Shown: positions 10,100 through 20,940 of the stretch, piece after piece
Layout of the letters: each line of letters opens with the position of its first letter
Numbering within the stretch: the first letter of the stretch is position 1
NCBI GenBank assembly: GCA_956465555.1
Contig: OY101115.1
Location: 2,356,001 to 2,420,000 of the forward strand
Direction: 5' to 3'
Length of the DNA: 64,000 nt
Origin: Nitzschia sp. pyKryTriq1
Lineage: Eukaryota > Bacillariophyta > Bacillariophyceae > Bacillariales > Bacillariaceae
The notes under the pieces: generated by a model
What the model was told of the DNA's origin: nothing
The model's database searches: none
Seen by the model: only the letters and a program-made list of their open reading frames with translations
Program-made: the position numbers and the translations under genes

Positions 10100-11714
10100 T
10101 TTGACTTACGGCCGTTTTCCCTAGGAGCAATGGATAAATTAATGCGAATGTGCGAGATGCGAGAACAAAAAATTCAAATTGTGAACAAAAGAAATGCCTC
10201 CGTGCCTCCTCGCTCGAGAGTTGTTGGTTGACAACTCACTGAATTCGTTTTGTGCCACGCTGGCACTTTTTCCCCTTTTCCCTCATCACGTAGAAAACCT
10301 ACTACAGTCTACGCGACAATCGACCTTTGTTTGCGTGTTGTTGTTGCGGTCAGTTGTTGTTTTGTTGGGACTTAGTTGGGATTTCTTCAAGAGGTCTTTT
10401 GCCCCGATTTCACGTTGAAGCTTCGTGATGACCTGTCGCTTGCCGTGCGTGTCGATATTCATTCTACATGCGCTTCACGCGCGGACTACGCGCGTGAAAA
10501 AGTGTGGTCAAACGTCAAACTTCCCCCGCCCCCGCCAAGCTAGAGCCCTCGCGTCATCTCTCTCGCCGCACTGGCCATGAGTTTTCCTCGTGACAAACCG
10601 CGGCAACCGGCAACTCCTCATCCACAAAAACCACAATCCACAATCCACAATACCATGAAAACACCACAGAACAAAACAATACATCAAACGATGATACAAC
10701 ACAACGATTCAACGATGATATGATACAACGCAACAACTAAACATTATTTCCTCGCCTCGGCTGTAAGGTGTGCAGAGATTTGCTGCATGTGAAAACCCTT
10801 GATTGATGGCAGGCTTTGCAGAAGGCGCAGTCAAAAAGGCAAGATTTTATTTTGTTGTGGCCTTGTGGCCCGTACCGGTATCGGTCTTGCATTCATGACA
10901 TCACCTTATTACAACTGAAGGCTATTATCATGCCAGTTCGGCGTTCTTTTTGACATTTAAATTTGAATTCAAAATGGAGACTGTTGGATACAACCAACTT
11001 TGGGTTGGTTTGACATCATAATGCTTCACCATAGCGAGCAGACGAGTCCACGAGGAAGTCACTCCAGGCAAGCCGAAGCCAGCAGCATTGCCTGTCACCG
11101 AGGTCGATAAGCATCTCAGGTGCTTGGTTCGAATATATGGCATGCAAAGGTTACTTGTTGATGTAATTTCTGTTTTGGAGGAAAGCACGGCTATGTTGTT
11201 GTCTGAAGCTGACAAGATGAAGACGGAGGCTGGTTATTTGGGCGCACGGCTCAATTTTCGAGTGAGTACAATGGAAAGCGTAGTTTCGTTGGACCTACAA
11301 AACTTAAGCACATGTTCAATTTCTCCAACAAGCCGGGCACCCATCGTGCCAGTGAATGCACCAAGTCAGTTTCCATTTGAAATATTGTCGGGAAAGACTG
11401 CAAAGCTCGAATTTATCTGCCACAGGCCACAGATCTGATGTACCGATACCACGCCTTTTTCAATTCTTGGTGCGTCAATGATGAACGACAATACTCTTCC
11501 TCTTCGCCACCGAGTGCTCAAGGAAGTGTGATGGAATAGCTTCATTGAACCTGCAAACCCAAGCACCCCTAGACTAGAAATAGTATTAGACTTCCTTGAC
11601 AAACAACAGAAATAAGCAGTTCCTATCGTAGGAGTAGTTTTTAAATACAAAAAGTGCATGATAAATTTCCAAATAATAACACCTTTGACCGTCGGCAGAA
11701 GCTGGTAGTTGTTT
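10100..11714. other. Long gap between the bZIP gene and the selenoprotein S 3' UTR
   Basis: No supportable gene in 1.6 kb. Small ORFs on both strands have no recognisable domain. A short repeat of CCACAAT occurs near 10624-10650 and related ACAACAC/CAACGAT repeats near 10690-10735. The part next to 11714 may still be 3' UTR of the gene ending near 11881. The rest could be old transposon sequence, but I see no coding match. Confidence 0.35.
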
Positions 11715-11756
11715 TTCAGTTCAGATCTGCTTGGTAGCATTTGGTCTGAACGTCAT
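11715..11756 (-). promoter_or_regulatory. SECIS-like stem-loop in the selenoprotein S 3' UTR
   Basis: On the minus strand the order is ATGA (11756-11753), C, GTTCAGA, CC, AAA, TGCT, ACCA, AGCA, GA, TCTGAAC, then TGAA (11718-11715). GTTCAGA and TCTGAAC are perfect complements. TGA opposite TGA gives the tandem G.A quartet. An unpaired AAA sits 10 nt above the quartet and TGCT/AGCA forms a mini-stem. This is the type II SECIS layout known from eukaryotic selenoprotein mRNAs. It lies about 140 nt after the candidate Sec codon. Folding was judged by eye. Confidence 0.72.
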
Positions 11757-11880
11757 TCAAGAGCTGCCAATGTTATACTTCGTTCAACAGTCAAACATTT
11801 CGCAAATTGTTGCTAGAGAGAGTGGAAGGGCTCAAACGAACATACTACTCGCATGATCGTGCGATACCATATCCACTCTA

Positions 11881-12742
11881 CTAGCAACCCGGCCGACGTC
11901 ATCCTCCTCCATTTACTGTTCGTCTCGCAGGTCTTTATCGTTTCATCAGTTTCAGTTAAAGGCCCAAAGAGACAAGGTCAGAACAATGTCCATACGAGTA
12001 CGGCATTGTAACCCTCGTGTTGAAACATGGACCCAGAAGAAACCATTCTCATTGGCACTTACCGGTATCCCGAAGAATGCGTCGCCCAAGGTTGCATTGG
12101 ATTATACCCCGGAGTATCCGCCGTTGTTGTTGTTGTTGTTGTTGTTGTTTTGTTTCCTCCTAATTTGTCTCCCTTCAAATCAGTATTTTTCCTCGCCGCA
12201 TTATTCTTTCGTTCTCGTTCCTTGGCTTCTTTTTCTTGACGTAATTTGGCAGCCTCCTTGGCCCGTTCGTCGGCTAGTTCTTGTTGACGCAGTCGCACCT
12301 GACGTAATTCCTCTTCGCGACTCGTAGCATTCCTGGCCGCACTGGTACCTTGTGCCAAAACATGACCACCTCCCGCGGCTTCGATAAAGGATGAATTCTT
12401 GGTGACTGTGAACATTGACATCATCATCATCGTCATATGGTGTTGTTTGTGGGTGTGGCGTTGAACGAGGTCGAGAAGCAATAATTATAAAAAGTGAGAA
12501 GTGAGAACACACACTTTTTGACTTGCTTCTATTCAACAGAGATGACGACGCTTCCACCTCCCACACACTAGAAGAAGATCGTAACGTACTGTAACGCAGC
12601 ACAACTTACCACTACTCCGAACAAAGTAGGCAATCACCAGTATGAATCCAATAGCGACCCCATTTTGGGAAATGTAGTGGACAACCGCATCAATGCCAGA
12701 ATTCAGGGCCGATGCCCCCTGATTAATCCAATCCATGACCAT
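11881..12742 (-). CDS. Selenoprotein S / VIMP homologue
   Basis: Exons are 12742-12610, 12405-12063 and, less surely, 11923-11899 or -11881. Donors are GTAAGT at the first two junctions and phases fit (1 and 2). The N-terminus has one membrane helix (GVAIGFILVIAYFV, about residues 28-41). A long charged coiled coil follows (EEELRQVRLRQQELADERAK), then poly-Thr encoded by a TTG/ACA repeat, then the family signature GYNPM. VIMP anchors the p97/VCP ATPase at the ER for protein retrotranslocation. The last exon reads RRTVNGGG and reaches UGA at 11901-11899. Animal SelS ends Gly-Gly-Sec-Gly, so UGA is probably Sec, with a further RRPGC before TAG at 11883. If UGA is a stop, the protein has 166 residues; with Sec, 172. 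Confidence 0.8.
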
Positions 12743-13246
12743 TATAATTATTTATACAGTCTGTCCTTGCTCTCTCTTGTAGTCTGTGCTTCTCTCTGTT
12801 TGTTGTTGCTGAGAGATAGAGATGATGGTCTACTAGCTAGAGAGAGAGAGTTGTCGGTATTGTGTTGTTGTAGAATAAAGATTATTCGTCGCAACGAACG
12901 AACAACGAACAACAAACAACAGCTGCAAAAACGTTTGTGTTACGGCGGTCGGTTTGGGTTTTTTCGAGCCGTTTCAGCACTCACGCCGCGATGACGACTC
13001 CGATGACCCGGAAGTAAGTTTCGAGGACGGGGCGGGGAAGCACCCATAAAGGGGGATGGAATTCTTTTCAAGTCCTTTGAGTCGGCTGCTCCATTTCGTC
13101 CATTTTCGGCGGCCATCTTTGCCGATCATGATGAGAAACTTTGAAACTTTGGCACACAAACTCCAAACGCTGTTTCGAGGTCACTTTGCTTACTTTGAAT
13201 ACCATACTTGTACCTCACAAAGTTCAAAAACAACAAAAACAACAAA
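12743..13246. other. Shared upstream region of selenoprotein S and PLAA genes
   Basis: The two genes diverge across about 500 bp. It contains a CTAGCTAGAGAGAGAG tract near 12832 and AACGAACAAC-type repeats near 12892-12925. No gene was seen. It should hold both promoters and 5' UTRs. Confidence 0.45.
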
Positions 13247-15643
13247 ATGCAAGTAGACTGGGAACTATCACAGCAATTTGTCTCGGACAGTCAAGGAATC
13301 CGAGCGGCTGTGGCTCTTGAAAGGAGCAGCAGCGATCAAGTGGACTCTTTCCAGATTCTCACGGGAACGCAGGGCGGTGGATTGTGTGCCTTTGGTGTCC
13401 CTTCTGCCTCGCTGTTTCCGATTGAGTATCAACACAATCATTCCGTGACGGCCCTGTTGGTGATTCCTGGTACTGGTTTGTACGCGACGGGCTGCAAGGA
13501 TGCCAACATTCGTCTCTTTGACGTGGAAACGCATCAACTGCAAGCGACATTGGAGGGACACGAAAAGCCCGTGACCAGTCTAGCGTTGGCAAGCACTACA
13601 ACAGCAACAGCAGAAGGCAACGTGTATCTTTTGAGTGGTTCATGGGATGGCACGGCCAAAGTTTGGGATATAGGTCGTCGTGCCATGCTGGCTACCTTGC
13701 CGGGGCATGAAAATTCCGTCTGTGTCACTGGACTTATTTCTACTGGAACTGGAACTGGAAGTTTGTTGAAAATAGCCACGGGATCGGCAGGAATTGCGCA
13801 AGGCAATCAAATTTCGGGTCATACCGTTCGAATTTGGACGGTCGATGTCAAAACAGGTCAAGTCCAATGCACTCACCAGGTCGCCAATGATCACGACGGT
13901 CCGATTCGGGGCATCACCGTCTTGGGTAGTGATGGAAGTCGCCTGGCGACCTGCTCCAATGACGGATCCGTGAGGCTACGATCCACTGATACAGGAGATA
14001 CTCTATCCACACTGGTATTTTTGCAGCAGCAGCAGCAACATCCACCGATGCTGTTGTCGGTCGTTTCGTTAGACGATGGTGCTTCCATTGCGGCGTCAGC
14101 AGAGGATGGTCACGTAGTGGTGTGGAACTTGGATGGTGGTGGTGGTGGTGCTGGAGATCCACAAGTCATTTTGCACCCGGCGTGTGTATGGAATGTCGTG
14201 GCCTTGCCAAATGGAGATATAGCAACCTGCTGTGATGATGGCACGCTTCGCATCTTTACCAGAGCCAGTGATCGGATGGCACCCGTGGAGGAGCGAGAAA
14301 AGTTTGGGCAAACAGTCCAAGAAGCACACAAGAAGAAATCGGGCGGGCCCACACCCGAAGAAATTGCCAAGCTACCTTTGTGGGAGCATAGTGTATCGCG
14401 TCCAGGAAACTCGGAGGGACAAGTGCAAGTTTTCAACAAGGGTGGAATTGCTATTGCCGCTCAATGGAGTGTCGTTTCTCGAACTTGGGTAGAAGTAGGT
14501 CAAGTCACGGGTTCGAGTGACGGGGGAACCATTGATGGGACATCCTTTGATCATGTTTTGCCGATCGAAGTGGATCAGACAGGTGGTGGCGTCGCCAAGT
14601 TGCAAATTGGATATAACAATGGAGAAAATCCATTTGTTGCCGCGCAACGGTTCATTGACTCGCACGTGCTCCCACAGCATCATCTCTCCGAGATTGCAGA
14701 CTATATCCAGCAACGCGTCGGTACCCAAACACCCACATTGGGGGGTATGGCGCCCAGCGGGGGTACAGCTCCTCCTGTGGCGACGTCGGGTGTTCCCATG
14801 GTGTCGTTCCAGTATCTGCCCATGACATCATACAAGGCCTTTGAATTGCCCAGCAAGTCAGCTGCGACAACGTTGGAAAAGATGAGCACAAAAATTCGAG
14901 AATTCGGCAAACTGTCGGATGCACAGACGGCAAGCCTTTCATCGCTCATGGAGACTTTGGGAGCTACGAATCGATATCATGCTACCAATGTAGCTTCTGC
15001 CGAGCTGGCACTCATTTCGGACATGTTGGAAGAATTTCCTCCATCCGAGGCATTTCCAGCACTGGATCTGGCGCGTATGACGGTAATGCATCCAGATGCC
15101 GCTTCTGCCAAGAACGAGGCTATCTGGACGAAGATTTTAGCACAGGCAGTTTCATTAGCTGGTAAGACGGGAGGATTAGAGGGTCCTGCCGCTGTGGCCA
15201 TTCCAATGCTCTCCCTTCGACTCTTTGCCAACTCCTTCCGAGGAGGCCCCGGATCGTTTGCTGCCGTTGTTGCCCATCTTGAAGACACGTTGAAGTGTGC
15301 GCAAGCGTTTATTGCGTCCAATAACAAGAACGTCCGACTGTCTGTGGCCACTCTTCTCTACAACATTGCCTACTACCTCCATTCCAACAAGGCCATTACT
15401 CCTCGACCTGACATTGCGGCCCAAGTCGTCACCATGGTCGATACGATATTGCAGGCACGAACCTACGAAGCGGAAGCGATTGTACGATCTCTGGTGGCTC
15501 TCGGTACTGCTGCGTTGGCATGTCCTGAAGTCAAGGAGGTGGCCAAGACTCTATTTTTGGTGAGTCGAGTGGAAATGGTAGCCTCTCCTCATGGGGACCT
15601 TGCCAAATCCGTTGCCAAGGAAGTCTATCAAGTATTGCAATAG
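13247..15643 (+). CDS. Phospholipase A2-activating protein (PLAA/Ufd3/Doa1)
   Basis: One exon of 798 residues. I start at ATG 13247 (MQVDWELSQQF), since the frame upstream has no ATG. WD40 repeats fill about residues 1-350, with WDGTAKVWDI and NDGSVRL as examples. A PFU ubiquitin-binding domain follows (about 370-490; NKGGIAIAAQWS, GYNNGENPFVAAQRFI). The C-terminal PUL domain (about 530-798) is an alpha-helical repeat domain that binds p97/Cdc48. The three-domain order and length match the family. It works with p97 in ubiquitin recycling and sorting, so it is functionally related to selenoprotein S, which lies just upstream in divergent orientation, though such proximity in a eukaryote may be chance. 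Confidence 0.95.
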   Translation: MQVDWELSQQFVSDSQGIRAAVALERSSSDQVDSFQILTGTQGGGLCAFGVPSASLFPIEYQHNHSVTALLVIPGTGLYATGCKDANIRLFDVETHQLQATLEGHEKPVTSLALASTTTATAEGNVYLLSGSWDGTAKVWDIGRRAMLATLPGHENSVCVTGLISTGTGTGSLLKIATGSAGIAQGNQISGHTVRIWTVDVKTGQVQCTHQVANDHDGPIRGITVLGSDGSRLATCSNDGSVRLRSTDTGDTLSTLVFLQQQQQHPPMLLSVVSLDDGASIAASAEDGHVVVWNLDGGGGGAGDPQVILHPACVWNVVALPNGDIATCCDDGTLRIFTRASDRMAPVEEREKFGQTVQEAHKKKSGGPTPEEIAKLPLWEHSVSRPGNSEGQVQVFNKGGIAIAAQWSVVSRTWVEVGQVTGSSDGGTIDGTSFDHVLPIEVDQTGGGVAKLQIGYNNGENPFVAAQRFIDSHVLPQHHLSEIADYIQQRVGTQTPTLGGMAPSGGTAPPVATSGVPMVSFQYLPMTSYKAFELPSKSAATTLEKMSTKIREFGKLSDAQTASLSSLMETLGATNRYHATNVASAELALISDMLEEFPPSEAFPALDLARMTVMHPDAASAKNEAIWTKILAQAVSLAGKTGGLEGPAAVAIPMLSLRLFANSFRGGPGSFAAVVAHLEDTLKCAQAFIASNNKNVRLSVATLLYNIAYYLHSNKAITPRPDIAAQVVTMVDTILQARTYEAEAIVRSLVALGTAALACPEVKEVAKTLFLVSRVEMVASPHGDLAKSVAKEVYQVLQ

Positions 15644-15776
15644 GCCTAGAATATATAGTGCAGGTACAAACATTGGAACTAATAGCGCCCGACGATCCTT
15701 TTTTAGGGACTACGAAGTACACGTACTGTACCCGAGTAGAAACAGAGCAGGGGTAGTGTTTGTACCGCACGATGCC

Positions 15777-16984
15777 TCAGTTTGTAAGATCTTGAACCAT
15801 CCCCCGAAAATTCAGGTTTGGACAGCTCTTCTCTGCAACTTTGAGGGAACTTTCGAAGTCGTTCTCGTCCATGTTGTTCGACGTGCGCAGAATACGAAAG
15901 TAAGCGAGGTATTCGGCTTCCAGAGCCGTGCAGAGTTGGCGGCGTCCCTCTGGACTCATGGTGCGAGTGACGGGTAGCTGAATGGCAGAAATGTTCCGTT
16001 GATTGAAGCTACTCGGTGGAATGTATACCGTATCTTTCTGTCCCCACAGAATATTCAGATTCTTCCAGTCGTTCCAGAGATTTTCTTGACGAATCGCATA
16101 TATCTGTCGGGGAGGATCTGTAGGAAGTTTTGTGTATAAGATATTTCGATAGTTGAAAAACAGATGGACAAAGAAACGAACTTTTCCGTGAAGCGTTGCA
16201 CAGGCTAGTGCAGCACAGTCCGTAGCATCCACCACATTATGCCGATAGGGGTAGTTGCAATCGTCTGGATTCTTTATTCCTCCGACCATCGCAGCAAACT
16301 CATCGAGGGTATCAAAGCAACTGTATGCTAGGGGACCGTAATCGTCGTGTCCATTCGTCAGCTTTACATTATTTACAGCAGCATTTTTTGGATGATGATA
16401 CAGGAAGGAGGAAACTGTTCGTTCGAAGACATCTCGGACAGAAATGATGAACGATCCATGACTTGAAGTGGGCAACCGATGAAAGTCTGGAACGTGATAA
16501 TAATGTTCCTAAAAACGAGAAGGTGAGCAAAAAGAAAAAAACAAGTCGTTCCAAACTGAGGAATATACCGTCTTGCCATAGTCCACTTTTTATCATAATG
16601 GTAACTTACCACCTTTTTGGATACAATGGATTCCTTCGTAACGTTACGACAAGGTCCCGCCACGAAAGATGTGCACCCATGACGCAGCAATTTGGAAATA
16701 GTGGAGCCTCCAGTCTTTCCGATATGGATAAATCCTGCCGTACTTTGGGAGGATTCTTGTGGTGGCATTGTCTTTCGCCGCATTATTTTCGGTTTTTTCT
16801 TCTTTTCTGGTGGTTCCTGCTGATGGCGAAGAGCCGATACAGCGGGGGAGGAGTTGTTTACGTCCAGCGATTCCAGCTTGCTTCCAGCAATCCATGTTAC
16901 CAGGAAATTCGCAGCTATGCATATGAAAAGTACGGAAATAATGAGAGAAGTTCTTTTGCCCACGGGGTGGATATACTTTCTCAT
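15777..16984 (-). CDS. Golgi-type sulfotransferase, type II membrane protein
   Basis: Exons 16984-16610 and 16508-15777 are separated by a 101-nt phase-0 intron (GTAAGT ... TTTTTAG) and give 368 residues. A basic N-terminus precedes a membrane helix (TSLIISVLFICIAANFLV, about residues 12-29). A Lys-rich linker is followed by the PAPS 5'-phosphosulfate loop FIHIGKTGGSTISKLL. After the splice come EHYYHVPDFHR and SVRDVFERTVSSF, the 3'-phosphate-binding motif. These motifs place it with PAPS-dependent sulfotransferases that modify glycans in the Golgi lumen. The acceptor is unknown; diatoms make sulfated mannans and glucuronomannans. The 3' end converges on PLAA with 133 nt between stops. Confidence 0.87.
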
Positions 16985-17595
16985 TGGTCTTTCAGGGGAG
17001 TTTCTCCACGACTACGGCGGCATCCCGTGGTCTCCAACAACAGGGCACTTGAGGGCATTTGGACCGACTGTGGCGGATTCATCCGAGGCCCTGGCAATAG
17101 CTAGTTAACCGGATAGTCTTTCAAGTTGGCCAAAAAGAACCAGAAGTGTACCCAGATGCTAGCAACGACCAGAGCAGTTTATAGGCCGAAAGGATTAGAA
17201 CGACCCCAAAACCGAGCACCACGGATGGACTGACGGGCGGATCACTCGAGTCGGGAGCACAGCGCACCCACGCGGCCAAAAGAGGCGGCGGGGGCAGCGA
17301 AAGGGCAACTGTAGTAAGCAGGCGTCTCTGACGATCTTCGATCGCTAAAGACTACGTGTACTCGTATCTTGCTCGTATTATTACAATGCAAAGAGTGAGT
17401 CGTGCGCGCGCGACCACCTGGGAATAGTGACGTCAAAGATTTTTCTGACGTTCGACGTTCGTACGAGTACGTATGAGTGAGCCTGGAAAGTACAAGACTT
17501 CTTGTACCGTTTGTCTGTCATCCGTATCAATACGTAACTACAGTGACAATATGTAGAGAGGGGCGAACACTCAAAATGGAAAGTCGGAACCTCAA
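16985..17595. other. Intergenic, GTAC-rich
   Basis: No gene seen. GTACTCGTATC and GTACGAGTACGTATGAG clusters occur near 17356 and 17460. The region should contain the sulfotransferase promoter at its left end. Confidence 0.4.
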
Positions 17596-17842
17596 ATAAT
17601 GCGTGCTTTTTCTCGTGCTTCATGACATAATAATAATAACAGGAATGCGTGCATTTCCTCGTGCTTCATGAATGCGTGCATTTCCTCGTGCTTCATGACA
17701 TAATAATAATAACAATAATGCGTGCATTTCCTCGTGCTTCATGACATAATAATAATAACAATAATGCGTGCATTTCCTCGTGCTTCATGACATAATAATA
17801 ATAACAATAATGCGTGCATTTCCTGACATAATAATAATAACA
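17596..17842. repeat. 46-bp minisatellite
   Basis: Copies of a unit starting AATGCGTGCATTTCCTCGTG and ending in CATGACATAATAATAATAACA follow one another. ATGCG occurs at 17599, 17645, 17672, 17718, 17764 and 17810. The spacing is 46 bp except for one 27-bp partial copy at 17645-17671. The last copy is truncated and abuts the recombinase-like relic on its 3' side. Confidence 0.92.
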
Positions 17843-18324
17843 AGGTAGCTGGCCATCCACTTATCCATTTCTATATAGTATGTTCTTGGTAGCGGTTCAT
17901 TGGCTTGCTCGGAGCCATATAAAATGGCATCGTTGTATTTTCTCATGTTGATGAATGACATGAGTTTACCATCATCCTTGTTCTTCCTTGATGCGAAGAA
18001 GGCAAGAATGATTCCGACATTAAGACCACGATACTTGAGGTCTTTCGTATTTTTGTATCTGAGGGACCTCTCCTGCTCCGAGAGGTCCCGCACACCACCC
18101 AAGGCACAATATTCTGGGTATGACGATTCCATGAATGTAATGATGTGCTGGATGCGGTTCCAGTAGTTTCTCGTGGTGGCTACTTTACGAGCATGTTCGT
18201 TGGTCTCGTCAAGGCCTTGTTGGTGGTCATCGGCCAATTGTAGGCTAGCCCCAATTATTTCAACATTCTCAGTCGCCTCCCTCTCATAAGGACGGATGCG
18301 ACCAGTGCTCACAGGACGAGACAT
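17843..18324 (-). pseudogene. Truncated recombinase-like ORF (Crypton-like relic, tentative)
   Basis: A minus-strand frame starts at ATG 18324 (MSRPVSTGRIRPYEREA) and runs about 160 residues with good coding character. Examples are TTRNYWNRIQHIITFMESSY, GLNVGIILAFFASRKNKDDG and SFINMRKYNDAILYG. It then enters the minisatellite, which translates as IIIMSGNARIIVIIIMS, and stops at 17785. The helical part resembles the N-terminal core-binding region of tyrosine recombinases in Crypton-type elements of diatoms and other protists. That match is from memory. No catalytic Arg-His-Tyr domain follows, so it is a 3'-truncated copy. Confidence 0.5.
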
Positions 18325-18962
18325 CTTGGTGTTGTGAAGCCGTTGTGTGATGTGATATGTGATGTGATGCTGTGTGGCGTTGGCGTTGGCGTTGGTACTG
18401 TAGGATGCCAGCGAAATGCCAGCGAAATGCCAGCAAAATACCGCAGCAAAATACCAGAAGCAACTCGTTACCGTACGTATTATTGAGGTACGAGGTATGT
18501 ACTTGCATGATGCCGAAACACCGCGATATTTGCAGTGCAAATCGAATCATCCGATCGATCGGTATTAGTACCTGATCGGTACAAGAAATCGAGCTCGCAC
18601 TCTTGTACTTTCCAAGGAGTACCTGTGGTGCTACTCGAATTTACGCGATAACCCTCGAGAATTCTAAAAGCTGGTATCGGTGGAAAGTACAAGGATTTCT
18701 TGTACTTTTACCTAAAAAGCTCGTAGAACAAGGACTTTTCTTGTACTTTCCACGATTATGTACCGGTACTGTACCAGGTACTGGTACTCGTCCGGTACAC
18801 GAGAGTACAGTACTGTACAAGTACAAACCGGTACCGGCACGTCGGATGTACGCAAACTCCGAGCGACGCCGAAAGAACGATTTTGGGGTTGATGGTTGAT
18901 GGATGGATATGCGATGATCGAAGCACGAAGGTCATCAATCGCTTGCCGGTACGGTAATAGAA
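18325..18962. other. Upstream of the aldo/keto reductase-like gene; GTAC palindrome cluster
   Basis: No gene seen. GCGTTGGCGTTGGCGTTGG and GCCAGCGAAATGCCAGCGAAATGCCAGC are short direct repeats at 18377-18433. From 18550 to 18850 the sequence is dominated by GTACC, GGTAC and TTGTACTTT elements, many as inverted pairs, including GTACCGGTACTGTACCAGGT near 18767. Confidence 0.5.
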
Positions 18963-20940
18963 ATGCCTCGATTACATTGCTTCTCCCCACTACTGATTAT
19001 TCTGATCTCATTGATCACTTTCAATTGTCTCCAGACTGGATATTGTATTAGCAGCATTCCTGACTTTCAGGACCTTCAACAGAATAGGATGAGCTCCGAT
19101 GAACCCGCCACCAAGCGGACCAAGTCGTCCAGTGCTAGTATTGCGGATATCGCGGAAGCGGCCGTGGCGAAATACCCAAAGAGCGCCATTGAAATCGCCT
19201 TGGAGTTTCTGAAAGAGACCCTTCCCAGGTTTTGCGCAACCGATAATGATCGTCTCGTCAAGATTGGACGGAACATTCAGAGTCTTGTGGATATGAAGGA
19301 AGAAATTTCGTTGGAGGCTGGACTCAATCTGATTCTCGAAGAATGCCAACATCTGATGGAAACGGACATCAAGGTCCCGAAAGTACGATTTGGAAAGACG
19401 GAACTTGAGATGCCCATAGTCACTATTGGCTGCATGAGGTTTCAACAACAATGGGGCCGTAAGATTGATTGCATGGACCAAGTCTACTCGGACTGCCAAG
19501 AAAATCTAGTAGAAATCTTGAGACGAGCGATCCTCAAGTATGGAATCAACCATATTGAGACTGCGTGGGGTTACGGCTCCTCCCAGCTTCAATTGGGTGT
19601 GGCTCTTAAGCAAATGATGCTGAATGGAGAGATCAAGCGAGAAGATCTGATCATTCAAACTAAAGTTGGCCCGCGCGAAGATGTCAAAGCTTTCCGTGAG
19701 ATGATGGAGGAATGCTTTGAACGCCTGCAGGTCGATTGCATTGACATGTTTGCATTTCACGGCTTGAATGGATCGTGGCAGTGGGACTGGATGTTTGGGG
19801 GCGAAGACAATTGCTGGAACGTTATCCAGGAGTACAAAGCCGCGGGGAAGATCCGTCATATTGGATTCAGTACACATGGACCCGCCGATTTGATCCACAA
19901 ATTCATTGCCACCGAGAAATTCGATTACGTCAATATTCATCATCACTTCTGTGGCTCCTACACTGCTTCGGGAGACGGCGCGCACATGTTGGGTAATGCG
20001 CCGAACGTGCGACTGGCAAAAAAGCTGGATATGGGAGGTAAGCTAGCCGGCATCGACTCATTCGGACACTTTCGAAAAAAGTGTCATGAACACCAATGAA
20101 TTTCACTAGACTAACTGTGCCTCTTTCTATTCCTTTGCATTGCCTTGAACTTCAGTTTCAATTATCAGTGTTTTGGACAAGGGTGGGAAAATCTACGAGC
20201 CATCCAGGAAATTGAGGTCGTTGACGTTGCCTGATCTCGAGCCAATGTCGCACGGCTTGGGCTGGCTGTGGAACTTGGAGGAGTTCGACGCTGAAAAGGC
20301 CTCAGCGCATACCGTTCAGATTGGGTTTGCTCGGCCAGTGGATTTGGACCAGTGTGTAGTCCCTGCGTATCTACAGGGGAAAGGCGAGCTGCTCTCACGC
20401 GTAAAAGCGGCAGATGCAAGGTTGCGTCAAGCCGAGGTCGATGCGCTGGGTGAAGACTGGACCAAGACCTGTTACGAGGGAATTCTCAAGTGCGATAAGT
20501 CAAAATATCTGGTAGAGCACACTCAAACCATTTGGATGTACAATTGTATGATGGCTTGGGGCATGCACCAATTTGCCAAGGATCGGTACAAAATGTTAGT
20601 CCAGAATTTCAAGAAGTACGACCCAACCTTGCCCAGAGAAGAAGCCATCGACAAGATTGATCGGGGTGGATGGGGTTTCTGTCCCGGTTTGCCCCCAGAC
20701 CCAGAACAGGATTACTTTGTCGATGATCTTGCCGGTGTTCCCGAAAAGAACCGCGCACGAGTGAAAGCAGCCTATGCTCTTGTAAAGAAGTGGTGCACTC
20801 CAGAAGAACCAAAGCCGGAAGAAAACAAGGACAATGCAGGGGAAGAGAAGAAAGAAGATAACGCGGATCCACCAAAGGAATGGCAAACGGCTTTTGATCT
20901 AAGGCCGTGGAAGGATTTTCCCGATCGTCCGTACCCGTAA
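18963..20940 (+). CDS. Aldo/keto reductase family protein
   Basis: Exons 18963-20037 and 20156-20940 join over a 118-nt phase-1 intron (G|GTAAGC ... TTCAG|TT) and give 619 residues. A second AG at 20168 was rejected because it breaks the frame. The AKR core begins near residue 140 (VRFGKTELEMPIVTIGCMR). Catalytic positions are readable: HIETAWGYGSSQLQLG (Tyr present, the usual Asp is Glu), IIQTKVGP (Lys) and DMFAFHG (His). NADPH-binding elements follow in exon 2. The first Met gives a signal-like leader (LLIILISLITF); a second Met at 19089 starts MSSDEPATKRTKSSS, which looks nuclear or cytosolic. The C-terminus is Lys/Glu/Asp-rich. The substrate is unknown. Confidence 0.85.

Noticed and set aside
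20160-20168. Nearer acceptor AG at 20168 for the aldo/keto reductase intron
   Set aside because: It puts exon 2 out of frame; the AG at 20155 keeps the frame and gives a family-like VSIISVLDKGGKIYEPS.
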